NCBI RefSeq assembly: GCF_023674465.1
Contig: NZ_CP098400.1
Coordinates: 1,178,001 to 1,242,000 of the forward strand
Direction of reading: 5' to 3'
DNA length: 64,000 bases
Source of the DNA: Xiashengella succiniciproducens
GTDB taxonomy: Bacteria; Bacteroidota; Bacteroidia; Bacteroidales; Marinilabiliaceae
Shown here: piece after piece, positions 54,643 through 64,000 of the stretch
How the letters are laid out: each line of letters starts with the position of its first letter
How positions within the stretch are numbered: the first letter of the stretch is position 1
The notes under the pieces: model-generated
What the model saw: the letters and a program-made list of their open reading frames with translations, nothing else
Told to the model about the DNA's origin: nothing
The model's database searches: none
Made by a program: the position numbers and the translations under genes

Positions 54643-55417
54643 TCCAAACTGGTTTTCGTTTTTCAAAGAAGGCACTCAGGCCTTCCCGGCCATCGGTTGA
54701 GGTACGTGCCGCAGCAATAAGTCGTGCACAGTACTCATCCAGGTCTTCGCCTATAGGAACAACATAAGAACCCAAACGGTTCAGTAACAACTTTGTCTCT
54801 TTTAATGCCTGAGGACTATTCTTTGCCACCTCGGCCGCCAGTTCTCTGGTCTTCACGGCCAGCTGCTCCTCACTGAAAAGAAAGTTAACAAGTCCAAAAC
54901 TTAATGCTTCGCTTCCGCTAAAGCGCCGTGCAGTAAGGAAGAGCTGCCTTGCAGCAGATATTCCGATTTTTCTTACAACACAGGGAGCAACTGTGGCGGG
55001 AATAAGACCAAGTCTGACTTCGCTAAATGCAAATTCTGCATCGGGTGTAGTGCAGACAATGTCGGCACAGGCCATCAATCCAAGGGCGCCCCCGTAGGCG
55101 CCCTTGTCAACCCTGACAATAACCGGTTTTGGGTAGCTGTACATTGTCGAGTAGAGCTTATTGAAAAGCCTTGCATCTTCGAGGTTTTGCTCCTCAGTCT
55201 GGTTCATACCTTCCTTCATCCAGGCCAGATCTGCACCCGAGGAGAAGATGCCTCCATTACCGCTGATTACGAGGGTGGTGAACTTTGAACTTTCAGTACT
55301 TTCTTCAAAGAAACGGATTAGTTCGGTAATCAAAATCTTGTCCAGCGCATTGCGCTTTTCAGGGTTATTGAGTTCGAGGTAGCATATTTCGCCTGAGTAC
55401 TTCTTAATCAGTGACAT
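54635..55417 (-). CDS. enoyl-CoA hydratase, probable methylglutaconyl-CoA hydratase
   Basis: A 260-residue crotonase-fold enzyme. LNNPEKRNALDK, the oxyanion segment FSSGADLAWMKEGMNQ (about 59-74) and GAYGGALGLMACADIV (about 107-122) are seen, and FSEVRLGLIPATVAP carries the catalytic Glu region. The SGADLAWMK form and location between the two carboxylase subunits point to methylglutaconyl-CoA hydratase, which makes HMG-CoA. It overlaps the alpha-subunit gene by 8 bases. Confidence 0.85.
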   Translation of the reverse strand: MSLIKKYSGEICYLELNNPEKRNALDKILITELIRFFEESTESSKFTTLVISGNGGIFSSGADLAWMKEGMNQTEEQNLEDARLFNKLYSTMYSYPKPVIVRVDKGAYGGALGLMACADIVCTTPDAEFAFSEVRLGLIPATVAPCVVRKIGISAARQLFLTARRFSGSEALSFGLVNFLFSEEQLAVKTRELAAEVAKNSPQALKETKLLLNRLGSYVVPIGEDLDEYCARLIAAARTSTDGREGLSAFFEKRKPVWND

Positions 55418-55470
55418 GTCAATGAGTTTAGAACTTTTTTTAAGTTAACACATCTACGGGATAAAAGCCA

Positions 55471-57072
55471 CTACATTCTGAATATTCCATAGCTGGCACT
55501 TTCAGACGGGGCATTGAGTGAGCTTTCGAGTACCATGCCAAGTATGCTGCGGGTTTGGGCCGGATCGATCACCCCGTCATCCCAAAGACGTGAGGTACTG
55601 TACCAGGGAGAACCTTCAGACTCGTATTTCCGGAAGATGCTTTGTTCGATAGCCTCCAGTTCCTCTTGCGAGACTGTTCCTCCTGTTGCAGCAGCCTGTT
55701 CCTGCTTGAGAGTGATTAGCACCTGGGCAGCCTGACGGGCGCCCATCACTGAGATGCGGGCATTTGGCCACATAAAGAGGAAGCGTGGATTATAAGCCCT
55801 GCCACCCATTGCATAGTTGCCTGCCCCGTATGATCCCCCGATAATCACAGTAAAGAAAGGAACCTGGGAGTTGGCCAGTGCATTAACCATCTTGGCCCCA
55901 TCCTTTGCGATCCCTTTGTGTTCATATTCACGGCCTACCATAAATCCTGTAATGTTTTGCAGGAAGATCATGGGTATGCCACGGCTGTTGCATAGCTGAA
56001 TAAAGTGAGTGCCTTTCAGGGCCGACTCCGAAAAGAGTATGCCGTTGTTTGCCAGTACACCGACCTGGTAGCCAAAGAGGCGGGCAAAGCCCGTTACCAG
56101 CGTTGTACCGTAGTTGGCTTTAAACTCCTGAAAACTGTCTCCGTCAATAATCAGGTTGATAATCTCCCTGACATCGGGCCAGCTTTCTCCCTGAGTAGGA
56201 ATAAGTGAGTAAAGATCTTCGCTGAGGCCTTTGGGACCCTTTGTTTCAACCCTGTCAAGCGGGTATTTGGTTTGGCAAGGCATATTTTCAAAGATGCGCC
56301 TGCATATTCTGATGGCATCTTCGTCGTCTTCTGCAATATGGTCTGCCACACCTGAGATGGAGGTGTGCACTTCAGCACCACCAAGTTCCTCAGCACTGAC
56401 TTCTTCCCCAGTAGCTGCTTTGACAAGCGGTGGACCTGCAAGGAAGATGGTTCCCTGATTCCTGACAATTATTGTCTCATCACACATGGCCGGGATATAG
56501 GCGCCACCGGCAGTACAAGATCCCATTACAATTGCAATCTGGGCAATGCCCTTAGCCGACATGCGAGCCTGGTTGAAGAAGATACGGCCAAAGTCATCCT
56601 TGTCAGGGAAGACGTTGGCCTGTTCAGGAAGGAAAATTCCTCCGGAGTCAACCATGTAGATACAGGGTAGCTTGTTTTGCTCAGCAATCTCCTGAGCCCT
56701 AAGGTGCTTCTTTATAGTTTCGTGTACGTATGTTCCCCCTTTGACTGTGGCGTCATTGGCAACAATCATAACCTCCCTGCCGTGGACGATGCCGATACCA
56801 GTTACTATCCCTGCAGCAGGAAACTCGTCATTGTACTGGCCGTTTGCAGCCAGGGGTGAAAGTTCCAGAAAGGGAGTATGCGGGTCAACCAGCAGGTTGA
56901 CACGGTCCCGAGCCAGGAGTTTACCTCGCGCCTGGTGTTTCTCACGCATCTTTTGCGGGCCACCCTTAGTCGCCTGGCGGATACGCTCAAGTAGTTCTGC
57001 TGCCAGGTCTCTGTTGACCTTTTCCCTTGCTTTAGCCCTGTCGGATGTATTTTGCTCTGCTTTTGAAGCCAT
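55471..57072 (-). CDS. 3-methylcrotonyl-CoA carboxylase beta subunit (carboxyltransferase)
   Basis: The Met at 57072 gives 533 residues, the family's usual length; a start at 57141 would add 23 unconserved residues. The two crotonase-like halves carry [70 protein letters not shown], and later [20 protein letters not shown] and [16 protein letters not shown]. These match methylcrotonyl-CoA rather than propionyl-CoA carboxylases. It carboxylates 3-methylcrotonyl-CoA from leucine. It is the first gene of the nine-gene run. Confidence 0.92.
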   Translation of the reverse strand: MASKAEQNTSDRAKAREKVNRDLAAELLERIRQATKGGPQKMREKHQARGKLLARDRVNLLVDPHTPFLELSPLAANGQYNDEFPAAGIVTGIGIVHGREVMIVANDATVKGGTYVHETIKKHLRAQEIAEQNKLPCIYMVDSGGIFLPEQANVFPDKDDFGRIFFNQARMSAKGIAQIAIVMGSCTAGGAYIPAMCDETIIVRNQGTIFLAGPPLVKAATGEEVSAEELGGAEVHTSISGVADHIAEDDEDAIRICRRIFENMPCQTKYPLDRVETKGPKGLSEDLYSLIPTQGESWPDVREIINLIIDGDSFQEFKANYGTTLVTGFARLFGYQVGVLANNGILFSESALKGTHFIQLCNSRGIPMIFLQNITGFMVGREYEHKGIAKDGAKMVNALANSQVPFFTVIIGGSYGAGNYAMGGRAYNPRFLFMWPNARISVMGARQAAQVLITLKQEQAAATGGTVSQEELEAIEQSIFRKYESEGSPWYSTSRLWDDGVIDPAQTRSILGMVLESSLNAPSESASYGIFRM

Positions 57073-57485
57073 ACTACTTAGTTTATCATCTTCATAATAT
57101 GGCACTAATAGAGGTGAAGTTTTTGCTTCCGCTTGTGCCATTATGTCGTAGACTTAAAACCCTGCATCCGGTTAAAGGTTTACCGCCACTTACGAAATTT
57201 ATGAACTATAATGTAAAAGATACAGAGATTGCTGGAGTGAGATTGGATTTATTTATCCAGGTCTTGATACAGTGTTGATTCTATACAATACTTATTTTTC
57301 TGGTATTGACTAAGTTAGGAATAACGGAGGTGAGGATGGAACTGCGTGAATGGTAATTAAATATTTAAATATGCTTGTCTATAGGGATGCATTGCCTGAG
57401 GGATACGGTAGATGCTGCAATGTTTTGTCAGGAAGAGAAAAAAATAGAATGACTTCAGTATATTTAAAGCCTTAAAACAGATAAG
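57073..57485. other. intergenic region, no confident gene
   Basis: Divergent control region between the carboxylase run and the DUF1460 gene. A six-codon ATG frame at 57336-57356 has a good GGAGG-like sequence before it but is too short to call. No clear terminator or repeat is seen. Confidence 0.4.
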
Positions 57486-58490
57486 GTGAGATACTTGTGT
57501 TTGATACTGGTGCCGGTATTGGTTCTTGCGTGCAGTGGTAAGTCCGTTACCAGGGCGGAGTCTGTGCATAAGACTAAGAATGGTGATACTGTTGAGACAG
57601 ATGGGGGAGCATCTGTCTCAAAGAAGGGAATTGTTGAGATGGTTCAGGAAAACCATGAGGACATGGTTGACTTGAGTCCCGGGGAATTATATCTCGACAG
57701 AGTGGTGCTTACTACAGCTAAGGACTCATCGTTATTTGAGGAGCTTAGGGCAAAAGCACTGGTAGAAGCTTTTGAGAATATGTCTTTGGGTGAAAAGCTG
57801 CTAGCCATCGGCGAACACTTTATGGGTGTGCCTTATGTGTCGGGTACCCTGGAAACCGAAGGGGAGGAGAGACTTGTAATCAATCTCAGGGAACTGGATT
57901 GTGTGACCTTTGTCGAGTATGTGATGGCCATGGCTCTGAGCTTTGAGGATACAGCCGGGGACTTCAGATCATTTACACGTCAATTAAAGAATCTCCGTTA
58001 CAGGGCTAATGAAAGGGTCTCTTATGAAGCCAGGTTGCACTACTTCAGCGAATGGATACTAGATAAAGAAGCTAAAGGCATACTCAGCACAACCAATCAA
58101 ACAATCGGCAATGCCACGATGAAGACTAAGGTCGACTTTATGTCCACCCATGCCAATCTATATCCCGTATTACAGAATAATCCCTCACTTATCGCAAGAT
58201 TCAAGGAGATTGAAGGTAGCATCTCAGCTCATGAGTTCAGGTATTTTACATCAGATACAATTGCTCATATCGAGCATCTTGTTGAAAACGGTGATCTGAT
58301 CGCCTTTGTTACCAGCACCCCCGGATTGGATTTCTCCCATTGCGCCTTTGCAGCAAAGCGAAATGGACGTCTCTATGTTCTGCATGCTTCAACACGGGAA
58401 AACAAGGTTGAGTACAGTCCCGTTCCCCTTAGCGAATACATTGGTCAAATGCGCGGTGTTACAGGAATTGTTACTGCCCGCTTCAGGTAA
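57486..58490 (+). CDS. DUF1460 lipoprotein, NlpC/P60-like hydrolase
   Basis: The start is a GTG, forced by an in-frame stop at 57465 and supported by the signal sequence and lipobox LVLAC (Cys16). After a Thr/Ser-rich linker the 334-residue protein has the DUF1460 domain: LLAIGEHFMGVPYVSGTLE (about 105-123), LRELDCVTFVEY with the likely nucleophile Cys139, and a C-terminal DFSHCAFA...LYVLHAST with the candidate histidine. Family members act as N-acetylmuramoyl-L-alanine amidase-like enzymes in the envelope. Confidence 0.82.
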   Translation: MRYLCLILVPVLVLACSGKSVTRAESVHKTKNGDTVETDGGASVSKKGIVEMVQENHEDMVDLSPGELYLDRVVLTTAKDSSLFEELRAKALVEAFENMSLGEKLLAIGEHFMGVPYVSGTLETEGEERLVINLRELDCVTFVEYVMAMALSFEDTAGDFRSFTRQLKNLRYRANERVSYEARLHYFSEWILDKEAKGILSTTNQTIGNATMKTKVDFMSTHANLYPVLQNNPSLIARFKEIEGSISAHEFRYFTSDTIAHIEHLVENGDLIAFVTSTPGLDFSHCAFAAKRNGRLYVLHASTRENKVEYSPVPLSEYIGQMRGVTGIVTARFR

Positions 58491-58505
58491 CAGTTCCTAA
58501 CCTTT

Positions 58506-58527
58506 GGCCTCCACCAGAGTGGAGGCC
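58506..58527 (+). terminator. hairpin after the DUF1460 gene
   Basis: Perfect 9-bp stem GGCCTCCAC/GTGGAGGCC with loop CAGA, 15 bases after the stop. The T run is weak. Confidence 0.6.
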
Positions 58528-58669
58528 TGTATATTTCTATGCACTTTTCAGGGCACAATTGTTATAACAATGTTTATTTATGCTAAATTGCCTTATCTTT
58601 CCGTTATCGAAAACGGAGTAAGAAATTTTAGTTGTAATAAACATCAGATGGTTAATTAACATAGTGAAT

Positions 58670-59512
58670 ATGAGCAGGCAAGTATTGATAAAGAAGGCAT
58701 CGGGAGAGTTTGTTCCATTTTCTAAGGAAAAGCTTGCTACTTCTTTGGAGCGTTCAGGTGCAAGTGATGAAACTGTTTCACTTGTTCTAAAGGATATTGA
58801 GTCATGGGTTGTGGAGGGAACTACAACGGCAAAGCTTTACAGGAGGGCATTTATGCTGCTTCGCAGACACCAGAAATTCACGGCTGCACGGTATAGTCTC
58901 AAGAATGCATTGATGGAACTGGGACCTACAGGTTATGCATTTGAGAAGCTTATGGGGCATGTCTTCAGGGCCATGGGCTTCAGTGTGGAGGTTGGCATAG
59001 AGGTGGAAGGTAAGTGTGTAACACATGAGGTAGATGTGCTTGCAACTAATCACAAGCACCAGCACTTCGTGGAATGTAAGTTTTACAACAGTCCCGGCAA
59101 AAGCGCCAATGTCCAGGTTCCCCTTTACATCCGGTCAAGAGTCAATGACATTATTGATAAGAGAAGGACCCAGGAGCAGTACAAGGACTTTGGATTTCAT
59201 GGTTGGGTAGCTACCAACACTCGTTTTACCAGTGATGCTCAATCCTTTGGTGAATGTAGTGGTCTGAATCTGATTAGCTGGGACTACCCAGAAAACAGGA
59301 GTCTGAAACGACTTGTTGAGGACAATCAGCTATTTCCCATCACAGCACTGACCAACCTGACCAAGGCAGAGAAGGAAAAGCTGCTTTCAGACGGTGTTGT
59401 GTTGTGCAAGGAAATCAACGACAACCCAGAGCTGCTAAAGATTCTCGATCTGAAACCGGCGAAACTCAAGCAGGTATTATATGAGGTGAAGGACCTGAGT
59501 GTTAAGAAATAA
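58670..59512 (+). CDS. ATP-cone domain fused to an Mrr-like nuclease
   Basis: The ATG at 58670 is used rather than the GTG two codons earlier. The 280-residue protein starts with an ATP-cone (VLIKKASGEFVPFSKEKLATSL, residues 5-26, and a helical bundle to about 90). A PD-(D/E)xK nuclease follows with Asp122 in HEVDVLAT and Glu135/Lys137 in FVECKF; LMGHVFRAMGF is the usual first helix of Mrr-type domains. It probably cuts or binds DNA under nucleotide control. It has no methylase partner here and lies 8 bases before the sensor gene on the same strand. Confidence 0.78.
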   Translation: MSRQVLIKKASGEFVPFSKEKLATSLERSGASDETVSLVLKDIESWVVEGTTTAKLYRRAFMLLRRHQKFTAARYSLKNALMELGPTGYAFEKLMGHVFRAMGFSVEVGIEVEGKCVTHEVDVLATNHKHQHFVECKFYNSPGKSANVQVPLYIRSRVNDIIDKRRTQEQYKDFGFHGWVATNTRFTSDAQSFGECSGLNLISWDYPENRSLKRLVEDNQLFPITALTNLTKAEKEKLLSDGVVLCKEINDNPELLKILDLKPAKLKQVLYEVKDLSVKK

Positions 59513-59520
59513 ACCTGGTT

Positions 59521-62500
59521 ATGAGGCAAAGCATAAACGCTACTTTTTACATAATAATAGGAAGGACGTTATGCCTGCTTTTTGCGGCATTGCTGGTAAG
59601 CGGTTTTGAGTTATATACAAGACCTGGCTTTCAATTGGCAAGTGCCGTCAACTCCCTTTCCCAGTCTTCGGTGTTGTGTATGACTCAGGATAGTGTGGGC
59701 TTTCTGTGGATAGGGACCAAGGACGGTCTCAACCGCTTTGACGGCTATGAATTTGTAACCTACAAGTACGACAGAGATAATATCAACTCCCTATCCAGTA
59801 ATGAGATAAGCTGTCTTGTTATCCAAAACAACAGATGGCTCTGGATAGGTACCCGCAGTGGGGGTATCAACCGCCTGGAGTTTGCCACTGGAGCCATCAC
59901 TCGTTTCAGCGGGCTGACCTATGACGATCAGGTAAGAGATCTGTATATAGACAGTGAGGGGCAGTTGTGGGCAGGTACAGCCGAGGGACTTCTGAAATAT
60001 GACTACGACAAGGAGCGCTTCGTGAATATTACAGGAAGCATTGTTTACAGAAATGAAAACAATGAGGTGTTTTCACCCTCACGACAAAACCTCTCAATAG
60101 TATCAATTTATCAGCACGAACCAACTAAGCTTCTGCTGGGAGCAGAGAATGGTTTGTTTGAGTTTGACTTCAAAGAGCATACATCCTTCCGCTCAGTGGT
60201 GCTGCCAAACAGAAACCAAAGTGTTTTTACCAAGATAAGGCGTGACAGCAAAGGGCAGTTGTGGGCTTCATCGTATGACGGTCTGATGCTGCTCAGAAAG
60301 AACAACAAGAGGAGCGGTTACGATATAGAATATTACAACGAAAACGCACCGGCACCACGTACTCTGCCGGTGGACTGGGTACAGGACTTTATAGAGGACA
60401 AGGACGGCAATATGTGGTTAGCCACCAGGGGTAGTGGACTACTCAGAATGGTGGATGGCAATATAGCCGATGTGTTCGACAATACAATAGGCCGTGATGC
60501 CACGATGCCCGACAACCTCGTCAATTCTCTGTTTATCGACCGCACAGGCGTACTCTGGATAGGTACCGAAAATAAGGGGCTCTGCTTTCTTGACCTTTAT
60601 GCAAAGAAGTTCAGGTCCATAATTCAGGAAGCTGGTGGATTAAGCGACAACCTTGTAACGGCTCTGACAGGTGGACAAAGCGTACTCTATGCTGGAACAG
60701 CCTCATCCGGTATTGATATCTTCAGGATAGAAGGCAAGCGCTTTTACAAATTAGGAAATATTCCCCGTGTAGTAATCGGGGCAGGACGCTGGAAAAAGGA
60801 AGTTTCCGCACTCTGTCTGGATTCCGACAGTAATCTTTGGATTGGTACGGCGACCAACAGACTTGTTGTTCTCAATCGGAACGGTAGTTCCGATAGTTAT
60901 GTAGTCAACGGCTTCGTGTTTTCCTTGCTAGAGGACAAGGAAGGCAGAATCTGGTTTGGTACCTGGGGACAGGGTTTCGGATACATTGACAAGCGCACCC
61001 GCAACATTGTCCAGTATTATGATACTCCCATTACAGTACTGGGTCTTGAAAGCGATAAGGTAATCGCTCTTCTGATAGACTCCCATGGACTGTTATGGGT
61101 TGGTACCAAGGGTGGAGGCTTAAGTGTTGCCCGTATCGACGATATACTACAACGAAGGGTCAGGTTCAGAACCTTTATGCATGATCCTGAGGACGAAACC
61201 TCACTTGCCTATAATGATGTTTACGGTATCCGGGAGGATAGAGAAGGCCGGATCTGGATTGCAACTGGCAAGGGCCTGAATATGTTGGATCACGAGACTG
61301 TTGGCAATGTGCTTGATAGCAAAGTGGTGTTTCAGCACATAGGAGAGGATGATGAACTCCTTGGTGGTCTGGTTTACTCTATTCTGGAAGACAACTCAGG
61401 ACATCTGTGGATTGGCACAAACAGGGGTTTGTGCCGCTATTCCCATAAAGGGGGAAAGGTTGTAAACTATGACTCCAACGACGGACTTCCATGTTCAGGG
61501 TTTAAGCCCAACAGTGCCTTCCTTAACCCTCATACCGGGGAGATGCTTTTTGGCGGTGTTGACGGAATAGCAGTTTTCCATCCGGACAGTATTGAAAACA
61601 ATCCCTTTGACGCAAAGGTGGCAATAACGGGTATGAGGCTTCACAACAATATTGTGCTGCCTATGCAGAAAGCAAATGGCAGAAGCATCCTCGACATAAA
61701 CATCTTTTTCAAGGACACAATCTCTCTGGCTTATAGTGACAATGAAGTTTCTTTCGAGTTTTCAGCCTTCCATTTTTCAAGTCCAGAAAAGGTAAGGTAT
61801 GCATACCGCCTTGTGGGTTTTAATGACACATGGCAGGAGATATCCGGACGCAACCGCAGGATCAACTATACAAACCTTAAGCCGGGAAAATATACGCTTC
61901 AGATAAAGGCAACAAACAATGACGGAGTGTGGTCTCCTCATGTATGTGAGTTGCACATAAACGTTGCACCTCCATTTTGGCTTACACCATGGGCTTACGG
62001 AGTATATGCAATACTGATGCTGATCCTGCTTATCATATTCAGGAAGTACTCAGTAATTGCAGTAAAGAAGAAGAACCAGCTTATAATCGAGAGTATTAAA
62101 CATAAGAAAGAGACTGAGCTTTCCGAGGCCAAGATGAGGTTCTTTACCAATGTCTCACACGAGATTCGTACCCCGCTTACCCTTATCCATTCACCATTAA
62201 AGCAATTGCTTGACAGGGGAGATCTGGACTGGGAAATAAAGAGGAGCCTGTTACTGATATACAGGAATGTAAAACGACTTATGGTTCAGGTCAATCAGTT
62301 GTTGGATCTCAGGAAAATGGACAAGGGTGAGTTCACTGTCCGCAAGTCTGTTTTTGCTTTGGATACCCTTATCAGGGAGGCTATTGTGGACTTTGAATCA
62401 TTAATTACTAAGAACCATATTAAGATAGATTTCAGGAATAACGTGGCAGACAGCAGGATTAAATCAGACAGGAACCTTGTTGAAACCATTGTTCACAATC

Positions 62501-63672
62501 TGGTATCAAATGCGCTTAAATTTTCTCCGGTCAACTCAACTGTAACCATCTCCATTGAAAGACAGGAAAAGGAGAGCGGAGATGATGTCCTGATTCTGAA
62601 GGTCAGGGATGAAGGCCCCGGTATTCCTGAGGATACAATCAATAGTGTGTTTGATCGCTTCTACCAGGTCAAGAGGGATGCCTTTGAGCATCTTGGCGGC
62701 TCAGGACTGGGACTGGCAATTGTCAAGGAGTTTGTTGAAAAACTTGGAGGGGAAGTTATGGTGCAGAACCAGGTGGATAAAGGCTGTTGCTTTACAGTGG
62801 TTCTTCCTCCAGGGGATCTGTCAGAAGCGGAGAAATTGACTGCTGATGAACCAGTAGTCAGGGAAGAGTTTGATGCTGTAGTCCTTGATGAGAACTACTC
62901 TGTTTCAGGTGGCAATCAGGTGCTTATGATAGTTGAGGATGACGCAGATCTTGCCGCATATCTGAGCTCCGTGTTCAGCAGGAAATTTAAGGTTCACGTC
63001 TTTGATGACGGAGACAAGGCCGCCGCCGAAGTGAGGGATCTCATTCCTGACCTGATAATCTGTGATATTATGCTTCCCGGTATGAATGGTATTGACTTAA
63101 CCAAACTTGTGAAAATCAATCAGGAAACCTCCCACATACCTGTAGTCATGCTAACCGCAAGAGCCGGAGATGAGGATAAGTTCGCCGGCTTCCAGGTAGG
63201 AGCGGATGCCTACATTGTAAAACCATTCAGTATCAATGTACTGGAAGCCCAGGTTGCTTCGATCCTGAAGTCCCGCCAGGCCTTCAGAACCAAATTCAGC
63301 AAGCAGCTCACTCTTGAACCGGGACATGAAGTTATTACTCCCAGCGATGAGAAATTCCTTCGCAGACTCCTTGAGATCACTGAAGAGTATATGTCAGACC
63401 CATCGTTTGACGTCGCCATCCTCGTTGATGAGATGGGCATGAGCCATTCCAAGATACTCAAAAAGATTAAGGCTCTCACCGGACTATCTCTTGTCGAATT
63501 TATAAGGTCCATGAGGATCAAAAAAGCAGTTCAAATCTTCAGTCAGGATAAGCTATCAGTCTCAGAAGTCGCATTTATGGTAGGATTCTCCGATCCCAAG
63601 TATTTCGGTAAGTGCTTTGCAAAAGAGATAGGGATGAAGCCCACCGATTTTATCAAGCAGTATCACGAATAG
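59521..63672 (+). CDS. hybrid two-component sensor-regulator (HTCS)
   Basis: A 1383-residue one-protein signalling system. A signal sequence (about 10-29) is followed by two seven-bladed Reg_prop propellers (about 35-720, repeated WIGT..GLNR.. units), a Y_Y_Y domain (about 750-812), and a membrane helix (821-840). The cytosolic part has a histidine kinase with phospho-His880 in NVSHEIRTPLTL, the N-box HNLVSNALKFS, a receiver with Asp1182 in ICDIMLPGMNG, and an AraC-type DNA-binding end. HTCS proteins sense a sugar fragment in the periplasm and switch on nearby polysaccharide genes. All key residues are present. Confidence 0.95.
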   Translation: MRQSINATFYIIIGRTLCLLFAALLVSGFELYTRPGFQLASAVNSLSQSSVLCMTQDSVGFLWIGTKDGLNRFDGYEFVTYKYDRDNINSLSSNEISCLVIQNNRWLWIGTRSGGINRLEFATGAITRFSGLTYDDQVRDLYIDSEGQLWAGTAEGLLKYDYDKERFVNITGSIVYRNENNEVFSPSRQNLSIVSIYQHEPTKLLLGAENGLFEFDFKEHTSFRSVVLPNRNQSVFTKIRRDSKGQLWASSYDGLMLLRKNNKRSGYDIEYYNENAPAPRTLPVDWVQDFIEDKDGNMWLATRGSGLLRMVDGNIADVFDNTIGRDATMPDNLVNSLFIDRTGVLWIGTENKGLCFLDLYAKKFRSIIQEAGGLSDNLVTALTGGQSVLYAGTASSGIDIFRIEGKRFYKLGNIPRVVIGAGRWKKEVSALCLDSDSNLWIGTATNRLVVLNRNGSSDSYVVNGFVFSLLEDKEGRIWFGTWGQGFGYIDKRTRNIVQYYDTPITVLGLESDKVIALLIDSHGLLWVGTKGGGLSVARIDDILQRRVRFRTFMHDPEDETSLAYNDVYGIREDREGRIWIATGKGLNMLDHETVGNVLDSKVVFQHIGEDDELLGGLVYSILEDNSGHLWIGTNRGLCRYSHKGGKVVNYDSNDGLPCSGFKPNSAFLNPHTGEMLFGGVDGIAVFHPDSIENNPFDAKVAITGMRLHNNIVLPMQKANGRSILDINIFFKDTISLAYSDNEVSFEFSAFHFSSPEKVRYAYRLVGFNDTWQEISGRNRRINYTNLKPGKYTLQIKATNNDGVWSPHVCELHINVAPPFWLTPWAYGVYAILMLILLIIFRKYSVIAVKKKNQLIIESIKHKKETELSEAKMRFFTNVSHEIRTPLTLIHSPLKQLLDRGDLDWEIKRSLLLIYRNVKRLMVQVNQLLDLRKMDKGEFTVRKSVFALDTLIREAIVDFESLITKNHIKIDFRNNVADSRIKSDRNLVETIVHNLVSNALKFSPVNSTVTISIERQEKESGDDVLILKVRDEGPGIPEDTINSVFDRFYQVKRDAFEHLGGSGLGLAIVKEFVEKLGGEVMVQNQVDKGCCFTVVLPPGDLSEAEKLTADEPVVREEFDAVVLDENYSVSGGNQVLMIVEDDADLAAYLSSVFSRKFKVHVFDDGDKAAAEVRDLIPDLIICDIMLPGMNGIDLTKLVKINQETSHIPVVMLTARAGDEDKFAGFQVGADAYIVKPFSINVLEAQVASILKSRQAFRTKFSKQLTLEPGHEVITPSDEKFLRRLLEITEEYMSDPSFDVAILVDEMGMSHSKILKKIKALTGLSLVEFIRSMRIKKAVQIFSQDKLSVSEVAFMVGFSDPKYFGKCFAKEIGMKPTDFIKQYHE

Positions 63673-63696
63673 CACAATAGTCTGGTAGCCAATATA

Positions 63697-63746
63697 AAAG
63701 CACCCCGGCAGTAAAGCTCGCAGAAGCTTTACTGCCGGGGTGCTTT
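63697..63746 (+). terminator. 22-bp perfect terminator hairpin after HTCS
   Basis: Perfect arms 63697-63718 and 63725-63746 with loop CGCAGA, followed by GTTT. One of the strongest stems in the window. Confidence 0.85.
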
Positions 63747-63943
63747 GTTTGGAAATCTTAACATTTCAGGAGTAAAATTTTCACTTGCAAAAAATTTACA
63801 CCGTTTATGCAGATTTTTCCTCCTTCCTGCAATTTCATCTACCACTATCACAGGAATTTACCCTTCACCCACATAGCGTAGTTCTAATTTTGATTACACA
63901 GGCAATCACTGCTAATCACTAGTCAAAATCAAATTCAATATTT

Positions 63944-64000
63944 ATGAAAAAAGAAATCTATGCATTGTTGAAGCGGGCTTTTGTCACAGTCTTGCTTCTG
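63944..64000 (+). CDS. start of an exported protein, 3' end outside the window
   Basis: The last 57 bases encode MKKEIYALLKRAFVTVLLL, a typical signal sequence. It lies 271 bases after the HTCS gene. In Bacteroidota an HTCS is often followed by a SusC-like TonB-dependent receptor, which is the likeliest identity, but nothing beyond the signal sequence can be seen. Confidence 0.5.
   Translation, partial: MKKEIYALLKRAFVTVLLL

Noticed and set aside
57336-57356. Six-codon frame with a strong GGAGG-like sequence.
   Set aside because: Too short to call, and no hairpins or downstream gene arrangement suggest a leader peptide.

Overview
The window is chromosomal DNA of a Bacteroidota bacterium, probably Bacteroidales/Marinilabiliales-like. 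The evidence is TAnnTTTG-type -7 promoter boxes, a DUF4249 lipoprotein, a DUF1460 lipoprotein, a hybrid two-component system with a Reg_prop propeller and AraC output, diaminopimelate dehydrogenase, and gene families typical of Bacteroides mobile elements (ABC-F, arsenic genes, MobV relaxase remains). All names come from reading the proteins by eye; no database search was possible.

Layout. 1-2.8 kb: end of a 3-hydroxyacyl-CoA dehydrogenase, acetate/butyrate kinase, and divergent diaminopimelate dehydrogenase. 3.0-9.7 kb: a tightly packed heme operon, hemA-hemC-hemD-hemB-hemL-hemE, running from glutamyl-tRNA to coproporphyrinogen III. 9.9-19.2 kb: mixed housekeeping genes (an ATP-grasp-like protein, pepD, serB, trxB) and envelope proteins. 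19.6-22.6 kb: a membrane polyferredoxin with a Tat-exported iron-sulfur aldo/keto reductase.

22.6-40.5 kb is an accessory region, AT-rich in its right half. It holds an arsenic operon (arsR, arsM remnant, arsC, acr3, arsF, arsG, thioredoxin, arsP), a decayed anaerobic ribonucleotide reductase gene, a 114-nt foldable repeat, a DHFR-like gene, and an ABC-F gene behind a leader-peptide attenuator. It continues with an IS3-family element flanked by two truncated genes, then a type I restriction operon in the order xre-hsdR-hsdS-prrC-hsdM, where prrC is an anticodon nuclease that guards the restriction system. The region ends beside a tRNA-Ser gene, a typical island boundary.

40.8-45.7 kb: the late heme genes hemG/hemY and hemN, then amt-glnK for ammonium. 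45.9-57.1 kb: a nine-gene run on the minus strand that joins 3-methylcrotonyl-CoA carboxylase, methylglutaconyl-CoA hydratase and an acyl-CoA dehydrogenase (leucine breakdown, which yields HMG-CoA) directly to type 2 IPP isomerase, HMG-CoA reductase and three GHMP enzymes (mevalonate pathway). No HMG-CoA synthase or HMG-CoA lyase is seen in the run. It therefore looks like a dedicated leucine-to-isoprenoid route, and this is the most interesting metabolic signal in the window. 57.5-64 kb: a DUF1460 lipoprotein, an ATP-cone/nuclease fusion, and a large hybrid sensor-regulator followed by the start of an exported protein.
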